This document shows, piece after piece, positions 40,074-46,545 of a stretch of DNA of 46,545 nt. How positions within the stretch are numbered: the stretch's first letter is position 1; each line of letters begins with the position of its first letter. Under the pieces are notes generated by a model. The model saw nothing but the letters and a program-made list of their open reading frames with translations. It searched no databases and was not told the DNA's origin. The stretch is from NCBI GenBank assembly GCA_946186115.1, contig CAMHLV010000016.1, positions 1-46,545 on the forward strand, in the 5' to 3' direction. The DNA is from an uncultured Prevotella sp. Its GTDB lineage: Bacteria; Bacteroidota; Bacteroidia; Bacteroidales; Bacteroidaceae. Both the position numbers and the translations under genes were made by a program.

Positions 40074-40958
40074 TTATTTCACCTTAGCCACCAATTCAGC
40101 AGGATATTTCGGCATGGCACCGTTCTGAGTGCAAACATAGGCACTCACTTCTACGGCTATGCGATGAGCCTCTTCCACGGGTTTGCCGTTGAGGATAGCA
40201 GCACAGAATGATCCCGTAAACGAGTCACCGGCACCAACAGTATCTGCCACTACAACCTTCGGTGTTGGCTGGAACGACTGACGGCCGTCAGCAGTGAACA
40301 CATAACTGCCGTTGGTACCGCAGGTCAGCACGAGCAACTGCAGCTGATAGTCTTTGACAATCTGCTGGCACACCTTGGCATCGTCCAGTTCCTGATAGCC
40401 GAACATACGGCTGACAACTACCAGTTCCTCATCATTGATTTTGAGGATGTTGCAGCGACGGAACGAGTCTTCCAGCACCTCCTTGGTAAAGAACTGTTGA
40501 CGCAGATTGATATCACATATCTTGATGCAGTCGGCAGGTGTGGCATCGAGGAACTTCTGTATGGTCTGGCGGCTTACTACATTGCGCTGTGCCAGCGAGC
40601 CGAAGCATACGGCACGGCAGTTGCGTGCAGCCTCTTCCACCTCAGGGGTGAAGGGGATATTATCCCATGCCACATTCTCCTTAATCTCATAGGTGGGTAT
40701 TCCCTCGCCTGTCAGCGTTACAAGAACGGTGCCTGTAGCGTAAGGAACACGTGGCATCAGATACTTCAGTCCGTTTTTCTCAAGGGCCTCGATGGTTTCT
40801 TCGGCCAACTTATCTTCACCAAGGGCACTCACGGCCAGGGTGTCGAGTCCGAACTGGCCTGCATGATAGGCAAAGTTGGCAGGTGCACCACCCAGTTTCT
40901 TTCCTTCGGGCAGCATGTCCCATAATGCCTCGCCCAGTCCGATAATCAAATTCTTCAT
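40074..40958 (-). CDS. Fructokinase (PfkB/ribokinase family)
   Basis: A 294-residue PfkB kinase. GEALWDMLPEGKKLGGAPAN and FAYHAGQFGLDT match the fructokinase N-terminus (sugar contacts), and DTVGAGDSFTGSFCAA carries the anion hole and catalytic Asp. It would phosphorylate fructose released by the GH32 enzyme in the same operon. It is the third gene of the run GH32-MFS-kinase, 12 bp after the permease gene, and ends before the bidirectional terminator. Confidence 0.92.
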   Translation of the reverse strand: MKNLIIGLGEALWDMLPEGKKLGGAPANFAYHAGQFGLDTLAVSALGEDKLAEETIEALEKNGLKYLMPRVPYATGTVLVTLTGEGIPTYEIKENVAWDNIPFTPEVEEAARNCRAVCFGSLAQRNVVSRQTIQKFLDATPADCIKICDINLRQQFFTKEVLEDSFRRCNILKINDEELVVVSRMFGYQELDDAKVCQQIVKDYQLQLLVLTCGTNGSYVFTADGRQSFQPTPKVVVADTVGAGDSFTGSFCAAILNGKPVEEAHRIAVEVSAYVCTQNGAMPKYPAELVAKVK

Positions 40959-40970
40959 AATATTTTCGAT

Positions 40971-42131
40971 TTAGTGTTTGACATTTTTGATGAACGTGAA
41001 CAGATAGACAACGCCCACAGCCATGACGGCTACTGCACCGGCCTGACCCATAGCGTCGCTCATGAATCCCATGATGAGTGGGAACACGGTACCGCCGAAC
41101 AATCCCATAATCATGAGACCTGATACCTCATTCTGCTTGTCGGGCACAGAGAGCAATGCCTCAGAGAAGGCCATAGAGAAGATATTGGAGTTGCCATAGC
41201 CCACCAGTGCGATGGCGATATAAAGCATTGTCTTTGTCTCACCGCTGAACATCAATGCCATTGATGCTGCCATCAGCACTACGCTGATGATGAAGAACCA
41301 ACGGGTCTTCATGACGCGCAGGAAGAAAGAGCCCGTCAGCGCACCGATAGTACGGAAGATGAAATACAGCGATGTGGCAAAGGCAGCCTCGTTGAGCGAC
41401 ATGCCCACACGCTCCATGAGCAGCTTGGGGGCCGTGGTATTGGTACCCACGTCGATTCCCACGTGACACATGATTGCGAGGAATGACAGCAGCACGATGG
41501 GCTTGCCCAGCAAGCGCAGACAGTCCATAAACGACGATGACTTGCCATCGGTAATCTCTTCATGGATGGGGGTAGCCCAGAGCAGTGCAGAAGCCAGCAC
41601 TCCTACCACGAAATAGATAAGGAACAGCACACGCCAGTCGTAGCCGAAAGACGGCATGACCTGTGTAGCTCCCCACATGGCCAGATAAGGGGCGAGGAAC
41701 GAGGCTATGGCCTTGACAAACTGTCCGAATGTCAGGGTACTGGCCAGATTCTTGTCGCCGATGATGAGCATTGCCAGCGGGTTGATACTGGTCTGCATGA
41801 GTGCGTTACCGATGCCCAGCAGCGAGAATGCCACGAGCATGATGCCGAACGAATAGCCCAGCAGTGGTATAAACAGTGAGATGACGGTCACGATGAGTGA
41901 CAGCAGTACTGTCTTTTTTCGACCAATCTTGTTCATCAGCATACCCGTGGGTACTGAGAAGATGAGGAACCAGAAGAACACCAGCGACGGGAACACATTG
42001 GCCACAGAGTCACTGAGTTGAAGGTCTTCCTTGACATAGTTTGATGCAATGCCCACGAGATCTACGAATCCCATGCAGAAGAAGCACAGCATCACAGGAA
42101 TCAGATAGATTGATTTGTTTTTGTTAGCCAT
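40971..42131 (-). CDS. Sugar MFS permease (fructose/glucose-type)
   Basis: A 386-residue major facilitator with about 11-12 membrane helices. FCMGFVDLVGIASNYVKEDL in helix 1 and NKIGRKKTVLLS in the loop after helix 2 are typical of FucP-like (FHS) sugar porters of Bacteroidota. It carries the released monosaccharide across the inner membrane, probably fructose given the neighbouring fructokinase and GH32. It lies 49 bp after GH32 without a separate -7 box, so it belongs to that transcript. Confidence 0.92.
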   Translation of the reverse strand: MANKNKSIYLIPVMLCFFCMGFVDLVGIASNYVKEDLQLSDSVANVFPSLVFFWFLIFSVPTGMLMNKIGRKKTVLLSLIVTVISLFIPLLGYSFGIMLVAFSLLGIGNALMQTSINPLAMLIIGDKNLASTLTFGQFVKAIASFLAPYLAMWGATQVMPSFGYDWRVLFLIYFVVGVLASALLWATPIHEEITDGKSSSFMDCLRLLGKPIVLLSFLAIMCHVGIDVGTNTTAPKLLMERVGMSLNEAAFATSLYFIFRTIGALTGSFFLRVMKTRWFFIISVVLMAASMALMFSGETKTMLYIAIALVGYGNSNIFSMAFSEALLSVPDKQNEVSGLMIMGLFGGTVFPLIMGFMSDAMGQAGAVAVMAVGVVYLFTFIKNVKH

Positions 42132-42180
42132 AACATTTTATTATTTTCTATTTTTATCTATTCTTCAAATCTTCTATTTT

Positions 42181-43863
42181 TCAATTCTTTATCTCATAAA
42201 TAGTTGCCTTTCCGCCCACTACCTTTATCTTATTATAAGGCTCCTTGGGGAACACGAGGTTGGTCATAGCCAGACGTCCCTCGGCATCGAAAGCCTCGAT
42301 ACTGCTGTTGTCGATGAAGATTCGCAACTGGCGGATGTCGCCATATACCGGAGCGACCGTCTTGCATGGGAAAGCCTCGCTGAAACTTGCATAGCTACGG
42401 GTGCGGTCCATAGAGAACGTGCGCTTAGCTACGTCGTAGCGCATCACCACCTGCTCGCCAAGCGAATTGCTGAGAGCGATTTCCGTGGTACCCTTCACAT
42501 CGACTACTATCTCGCAGGTATTCGTCAGACTCTTGACAGCCTTGCCGCGCAGGGCATTCACCTCACGCGAGGGAGTGACACCACAGTATGTCTGACCCTC
42601 AAACTCGTAGAGGTCGAGATCGCGAGGCAGTGAGTTGGCACTGCGGAACTGCTTGGTAGGCACCTGGTTGGCATACTGCCAGTTCGACATCCATGCCAGT
42701 GCAATATGGCGCCCGTCGGGAGCATTATCGAAAGTGACGGTGGCATAGTGGTCCTTGCCATAGTCCATCCAGCGTGTATCGTTATGCTCACATGTGAACT
42801 TATGACCGTCGAAGTCGCCGATGAAATATTGTGTTGCCGAACCGCCAAAGGGACCGCCAGGGTTGATATTACAAATGAGCAGCCACTTCTGCTTGTCGGT
42901 GCCGCGCACTTGCAGCTTCATCAGGTCGGGGCATTCCCACACACCGTCGTGACAACCCAGTTCCTTGCCGAACGAACTCTCGTAGGTCCACTCCTTCATA
43001 TCTGCCGACGAATAGATGCGCATCTCCTGACCCACAGCCAGTATAAGGTTCCACTTCTGAATCTCTGGATTCCAGAAAGCCTTCGGGTCGCGGAAATCCT
43101 CTTCACTGCTCACCAGCACGGGATTGCCGGCATACTTCTCGAATGTCTGACCGTTGTCTTTAGAGAATGCTATCGACTGCACCTGACTCTTGCCTGCTGA
43201 TGTGTACATGGCAACCACCTCATTATTCCGCTTATCCACCACACACGAGCCGCTGAACACGTCGCCCAGTGCGTCGGGCTCGATAGCTATAGGCTGAGCC
43301 TCCCAATGAATAAGATCGCGCGAGGTAGAGTGTCCCCATGTCATATTCTCCCACTGCGAGCCGTAGGGGTTGTACTGATAATACAAGTGAAAAACGCCAT
43401 CCTTATAGAACATTCCGTTTGGATCGTTCATCCAGCCGTAGGCGGGAGTGTGGTGATATGCAGGACGGAACTTCTCACGGTTCTGAGTGTCGAAGGCATC
43501 CGACTGCTTCATCTCGCGCCAACAGATAAAGTCTTTCATGGCACCTGTAAAGCGGCGGTCGCCATGGAAGGTGATGTCGAGCAACAAATCGCCTGAACCG
43601 AAGCTACGGATATCCAGTGGAACATAATAATCCACCTGATCGACAGCCAGCTTCACGTTGAACGATTTCATCTGGCGGCCTCCTACCAGCACTTTTACAT
43701 TTGCATTTTCTTCACGCTCCTGAACGGGCAGTAGCAAGTACTTGTTCTTAACTTCCACACGCTGCATGGCATGGCTCTTACCCAGCACCTGTGGCTTCTC
43801 CTGTGCCGAGGCTCCAACGAGCGCCAGCATCAAAGTCATCATTGCCAAAACGATTTTTTTCAT
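42181..43863 (-). CDS. Glycoside hydrolase family 32 exported beta-fructosidase (DUF4980 N-domain)
   Basis: A 560-residue protein with a signal peptide (first 20 residues, ending GASA), an N-terminal beta domain (about 25-115, DUF4980 type), the five-blade GH32 domain and a C-terminal beta-sandwich. Catalytic residues are seen: nucleophile Asp147 in WMNDPNG, stabiliser Asp260 in FRDPKAFW and acid/base Glu311 in VWECPDL. It hydrolyses fructose from levan, inulin or sucrose; the exact linkage cannot be read. The promoter TAATTTTG (43904-43897) is preceded at 46 bp by the palindromic operator, and it leads the operon with the permease and fructokinase. Confidence 0.95.
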   Translation of the reverse strand: MKKIVLAMMTLMLALVGASAQEKPQVLGKSHAMQRVEVKNKYLLLPVQEREENANVKVLVGGRQMKSFNVKLAVDQVDYYVPLDIRSFGSGDLLLDITFHGDRRFTGAMKDFICWREMKQSDAFDTQNREKFRPAYHHTPAYGWMNDPNGMFYKDGVFHLYYQYNPYGSQWENMTWGHSTSRDLIHWEAQPIAIEPDALGDVFSGSCVVDKRNNEVVAMYTSAGKSQVQSIAFSKDNGQTFEKYAGNPVLVSSEEDFRDPKAFWNPEIQKWNLILAVGQEMRIYSSADMKEWTYESSFGKELGCHDGVWECPDLMKLQVRGTDKQKWLLICNINPGGPFGGSATQYFIGDFDGHKFTCEHNDTRWMDYGKDHYATVTFDNAPDGRHIALAWMSNWQYANQVPTKQFRSANSLPRDLDLYEFEGQTYCGVTPSREVNALRGKAVKSLTNTCEIVVDVKGTTEIALSNSLGEQVVMRYDVAKRTFSMDRTRSYASFSEAFPCKTVAPVYGDIRQLRIFIDNSSIEAFDAEGRLAMTNLVFPKEPYNKIKVVGGKATIYEIKN

Positions 43864-43896
43864 ATTATTTGCTTTTAGTTATTGAATTTCTGGATG

Positions 43897-43904
43897 CAAA
43901 ATTA
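43897..43904 (-). promoter_or_regulatory. -7 box TAATTTTG of the GH32 operon
   Basis: TAnnTTTG match on the - strand, 33 bp before the ATG. No TTTG lies at the usual 19-21 bp. The operator edge (43951) is separated from the box by exactly 46 bp, the same as in the susC promoter. Confidence 0.7.
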
Positions 43905-43949
43905 TAGAAAATGATGCGTACAAACTATAATAAATGATACAAAACCTAA

Positions 43950-43997
43950 CAAAAAACGTTCATCTTAACGTTTTTGATACCTCTTGAACGTTTTTTG
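43950..43997. promoter_or_regulatory. Fructan-locus operator 1 (GH32 / regulator intergenic)
   Basis: AAAAAACGTTCA (43951-43962) and TGAACGTTTTTT (43985-43996) are perfect complements with a 22-bp spacer; the flanking C/G at 43950 and 43997 extend the arms to 13 bp. A third AACGTT core lies in the spacer (43967-43972). The site is 46 bp from the GH32 -7 box and adjoins the regulator's own -33 element, so one site may control both genes. Confidence 0.8.
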
Positions 43998-44005
43998 CTG
44001 TCTTT

Positions 44006-44037
44006 TTTGCAAATATCCAGAAAAAAGTGTACCTTTG
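44006..44037 (+). promoter_or_regulatory. Promoter of the sensor/regulator gene
   Basis: TTTG (44006-44009), a 20-bp spacer and TACCTTTG (44030-44037), 32 bp before the ATG. Unlike the GH32 and susC promoters it has a consensus -33, suggesting basal expression of the regulator with possible autoregulation from operator 1, which ends 9 bp upstream. Confidence 0.75.
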
Positions 44038-44069
44038 TAGTCGAAACAACTCTTATTTCATTACCAAAT

Positions 44070-45782
44070 ATGCGAAAACTATTGATCTTCCTACTGCCAC
44101 TCCTATTATACACTAGTTGTAACCGTCAGCAGCCACGACATATTATCGGTGTATCACAGTGCTCGGCAGACATCTGGCGCGAGAAGCAGAACGCCGAGAT
44201 GCGTATGGAAACATATCTGCAAGAAGACATTGAACTGCGTTTTGCCGCCGCCCACGACAGCGACGAGCGACAGGTTCAGCAGATTGACAGCCTCGTAAAG
44301 ACAGGCATCGACCTGCTCATCGTAGCCCCCAACCAGGTTCAGACCATCACTCCCGCCATCGACAAGGCCTACGACAGCGGCATACCCGTAATAGTGTTTG
44401 AGCGCAAGACAAGTTCAAAGAAATACACAGCCTTTATCTCTGCCGACAATTACGAGATGGGCCGTACCATGGGTGAGTACATTGCCAAGCAGATGAGCGG
44501 CAAGGGCCGTGTCATGGAGATCATGGGACTGAAAGGCTCTTCACCCGCCATAGAGCGCCACAAGGGTTTCGCCGATGCCCTGAGCCATTATCCTGACATA
44601 CAGTTGGCTGCCACCCTGCAAGGCGACTGGACAGAGGAAAGTGCCGTCAAAGCCACCGAGCAGTGGCTCAGTCAACAGAGCAGTTTACAACCTATCGACT
44701 TTGTATTTGCCCAAAACGACCGCATGGCTATCGGAGCCAGAAGGGCGGCAGCAAATTCTCCACTTTTCACTCAGCAATTCTCACATACGAAGTACTGCGG
44801 CATCGATGGTCTGCCAGGCAAGGATGGCGGCATACAGCAGGTGCTCGACTCGGTGCTCGATGCCACCTATATATACCCCACTCATGGCGATCAGGTGCTC
44901 GACTTGGCTGTTGCCATACTCGATGGCAAGCCATACGACAAGGAAGTCATGCTCAAGTCGGCCCTCGTCACCCGCGACAATGCCAGCGCCCTGCTCATGC
45001 AGAGTGAGGAGACTATGCGCCAGACCGAATGGCTCGACCAGTTGCATGCCAAGGCCGACAGTTATCTGCACGAGCTTGACACCCAGCGACTGCTGACATT
45101 GGCCCTCACCGTCATCATAGTGATGGTCATCGTCAGTGCAGCCTTTGTTGTCATCAGCATGCGCCGCCGCCATAATCTGGAGCGCCAGGCTTTCTCGCTG
45201 GTTACGAGTCCTGCCACCACTCAGGCCGAAATCATTACTCCACCCGCAGCCAAGACAGAAGCCGCCACTCCGGCCACTACGAATACAGAAACAACAAGTC
45301 AAGACACGACAAACAACGAAGAGCCGACCGACGCAGAGGCCGAAACAGGCAACCAGTCAGACGACTCTCTGCCGGCCCAGCCGTCAAGTACCACTGGCAA
45401 CAAACCCGAAATAACCGATGTCACGCCAGAAGAGCAGGCCGACATAGAGGCCGAAGCCGATGCCGATTCCCACTTCCTGGAGCGGCTGCGCAGCCATGTT
45501 CAGGAGGAGATGAGTGATACCGACTTCAGCGTAGAGACCCTGGCCGCCCAGATGGGAATGAGCCGAGTACAACTCTACCGCAAGGTGAAACTGCTCACGG
45601 GCCGCACCCCTGTAGATATCATACGCTTGAGCCGACTGAACCGCAGCAAGGTGCTACTGGCCCAAGAGGGTACTACTATCAGCGAGGTGGCATATTCTAT
45701 TGGATTCTCCTCACCTTCGTATTTCACCAAATGTTTCAAGGATGAATTTGGCATTCTGCCTGGGGATATCAAAAAAGAATAG
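44070..45782 (+). CDS. Membrane-spanning sugar sensor / AraC-type regulator without kinase domains
   Basis: A 570-residue protein. A lipoprotein-like signal (LLLYTSC, Cys17) is followed by a periplasmic-binding-protein type 1 domain (about 23-325: HIIGVSQCSADIWREKQ, DLLIVAPNQVQTITPAIDKA, FVFAQNDRMAIGA). Then come one membrane helix (about 340-364), an acidic Thr/Pro/Ala-rich linker (about 370-466) and an AraC HTH domain (about 467-568: LAAQMGMSRVQLYRKVK, AYSIGFSSPSYFTKCFKDEF). The sensor resembles that of BT1754-type hybrid two-component fructose sensors, which carry kinase and receiver domains where this one has the linker. It probably binds fructose and activates the GH32 operon and susC. 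The ATG at 44070 gives the signal sequence. Confidence 0.9.
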   Translation: MRKLLIFLLPLLLYTSCNRQQPRHIIGVSQCSADIWREKQNAEMRMETYLQEDIELRFAAAHDSDERQVQQIDSLVKTGIDLLIVAPNQVQTITPAIDKAYDSGIPVIVFERKTSSKKYTAFISADNYEMGRTMGEYIAKQMSGKGRVMEIMGLKGSSPAIERHKGFADALSHYPDIQLAATLQGDWTEESAVKATEQWLSQQSSLQPIDFVFAQNDRMAIGARRAAANSPLFTQQFSHTKYCGIDGLPGKDGGIQQVLDSVLDATYIYPTHGDQVLDLAVAILDGKPYDKEVMLKSALVTRDNASALLMQSEETMRQTEWLDQLHAKADSYLHELDTQRLLTLALTVIIVMVIVSAAFVVISMRRRHNLERQAFSLVTSPATTQAEIITPPAAKTEAATPATTNTETTSQDTTNNEEPTDAEAETGNQSDDSLPAQPSSTTGNKPEITDVTPEEQADIEAEADADSHFLERLRSHVQEEMSDTDFSVETLAAQMGMSRVQLYRKVKLLTGRTPVDIIRLSRLNRSKVLLAQEGTTISEVAYSIGFSSPSYFTKCFKDEFGILPGDIKKE

Positions 45783-45836
45783 CCTCGCCTGCGTACATAT
45801 TATATATTAAATAAGCGCTCCGACAGCGTTACTCCT

Positions 45837-45882
45837 AAAAATCGTTCAAAGAATACGAAATTTGTTTCAATGAACGATTTTT
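45837..45882. promoter_or_regulatory. Fructan-locus operator 2 (upstream of susC)
   Basis: AAAAATCGTTCA (45837-45848) and TGAACGATTTTT (45871-45882) are perfect complements with a 22-bp spacer, the same geometry as operator 1. The single arm difference (A to T at position 6) is matched symmetrically in the other arm. Spacer sequences are unrelated, so only the arms are conserved. Confidence 0.8.
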
Positions 45883-45928
45883 TTGCGTTTGTGAAACATC
45901 TCTTACATACCACAGACGCAAAATAGTC

Positions 45929-45936
45929 TACTTTTG
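45929..45936 (+). promoter_or_regulatory. -7 box TACTTTTG of susC
   Basis: TAnnTTTG match 40 bp before the susC ATG; 46 bp separate it from operator 2. The position expected for -33 has no TTTG, as in an activator-dependent promoter. Confidence 0.75.
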
Positions 45937-45976
45937 CAGCAGTTATTTTTATTACTAACCCAAAAAACTGCAAGAA

Positions 45977-46545
45977 ATGAAACAAACAAGACGATTCATT
46001 CTGAGTTTCCTACTCCTCCTCACGGGTACATTAATGTACGCGCAACAGGAAGTGACAGGAACAGTGACTGATGCCATGGGACCGGTAATCGGCGCCACGG
46101 TAATGGAAAAAGGTACGTCGAATGGTACCGTAACCGACTTCGACGGTAACTTCAAGTTGAAGGTGCAGACTGGTGCTACGCTGGTGTTCACCTACATCGG
46201 CTATCAGACGGTGGAGCTGCCTGCCCAGAATGGCATGACGGTAGAAATGAAAGAGGATGCCACAACGCTGAACGAAATCGTGGTTACCGGTTATCAGGTA
46301 CAGCGCAAGGCCGACCTGACAGGCTCGGTGGGTGTCGTTGAAACCAAGGATTTCAAGACCAGCAACACTGACCCTATGGCTTCGCTGCAGGGTAAGGTGC
46401 CTGGCATGACCATCACTTCTAACGGTTCTCCCTCTGGCGAGGCTGATGTCCACATCCGTGGTATCGGCTCCATGGGAGGTTCAAGCACGACACCTCTCTA
46501 TATTGTCGATGGCATGCCGTTCAGCGGTTCGCTGAACAGTCTGAA
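45977..46545 (+). CDS. SusC-family TonB-dependent outer-membrane transporter, 3'-truncated
   Basis: The frame is open from the ATG at 45977 to the end of the window (189 complete codons). A signal peptide (MKQTRRFILSFLLLLTGTLMYAQ) is followed by a carboxypeptidase-D-like domain (EVTGTVTDAMGPVIGATV, GTVTDFDGNFKL, TYIGYQTVEL), the SusC connector LNEIVVTGYQVQRKADLTGS, and the TonB plug (ASLQGKVPGMTI, VHIRGIGSMGGSSTTPLYIV, DGMPF). SusC forms the outer-membrane pore that imports oligosaccharides with the SusD lipoprotein, expected just downstream. Its operator matches the one by GH32, linking it to fructan uptake. Confidence 0.95.
   Translation, partial: MKQTRRFILSFLLLLTGTLMYAQQEVTGTVTDAMGPVIGATVMEKGTSNGTVTDFDGNFKLKVQTGATLVFTYIGYQTVELPAQNGMTVEMKEDATTLNEIVVTGYQVQRKADLTGSVGVVETKDFKTSNTDPMASLQGKVPGMTITSNGSPSGEADVHIRGIGSMGGSSTTPLYIVDGMPFSGSLNSL

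Noticed and set aside
43974..44069. N-terminal extension of the sensor/AraC protein
   Set aside because: It would include the operator arm and the promoter; the signal peptide begins at 44070.
45783..45836. Terminator after the sensor/AraC gene (CGCT...AGCG near 45815-45829)
   Set aside because: The stem is only 4 bp and no T-run follows.

Overview
The window looks like chromosomal DNA of a Bacteroidales bacterium, most probably Prevotellaceae. At least eleven intergenic regions carry the Bacteroidota -7 promoter box TAnnTTTG (usually TACCTTTG, TAATTTTG or TACTTTTG), sometimes with TTTG 19-20 bp upstream. Shine-Dalgarno sites are weak. The gene content fits: SusC, GH95 and GH32 enzymes, DUF3109, DUF4468, a LytS/LytTR pair, an AGCS symporter and a LicD protein. 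These assignments come from motifs read by eye; no database was searched.

Layout. 1-4963: end of a membrane HD phosphodiesterase, a FadL/OmpP1-type outer-membrane protein behind two matched palindromes, then priA and a TSCPD gene diverging from a perfect 29-bp inverted repeat that includes both start codons. 5102-9990: LytS-type kinase and LytTR regulator, Gfo/Idh/MocA oxidoreductase, CDF metal exporter, and a lipoprotein fused to a pyridoxamine-oxidase-like domain. 10072-14848: core genes murF, recO, tRNA-Glu, rpsT and gyrB. 14899-18112: GH95 fucosidase overlapping an AraC-type regulator. 18140-22230: DUF3109 protein, ung, miaB and an acid-phosphatase-like enzyme. 22359-34033: an envelope cluster for lipid A/LOS building and decoration, with two LtaS-like phosphotransferases around an MsbA-like exporter, an LpxL-like acyltransferase, three glycosyltransferases, a WaaP-like kinase and LicD. 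34066-40010: HIT protein, greA with a terminator in its leader, a candidate small RNA, AGCS symporter, SpoIIE phosphatase, a second greA and a DUF4468 protein. 40074-46545: a fructan utilisation locus with fructokinase, sugar MFS permease, GH32 enzyme, a membrane-spanning sensor/AraC regulator and the start of susC.

The strongest new observation is in the fructan locus. A 46-bp palindrome (12-bp arms, 22-bp spacer) lies between GH32 and the regulator, and a near-copy with identical geometry lies before susC. In both the GH32 and susC promoters exactly 46 bp separate the palindrome from the -7 box, and neither has a well-placed -33 element. This suggests one activator, probably the encoded sensor, driving both. 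That sensor joins a periplasmic sugar-binding domain to an AraC domain through one membrane helix and an acidic, Thr/Pro-rich linker, where the related hybrid two-component sensors carry kinase and receiver domains.

A second theme is seven sites of degenerate tandem repeats with a constant 7-bp period. Two are translated in frame inside priA and murF; others sit in promoters and in the greA leader.
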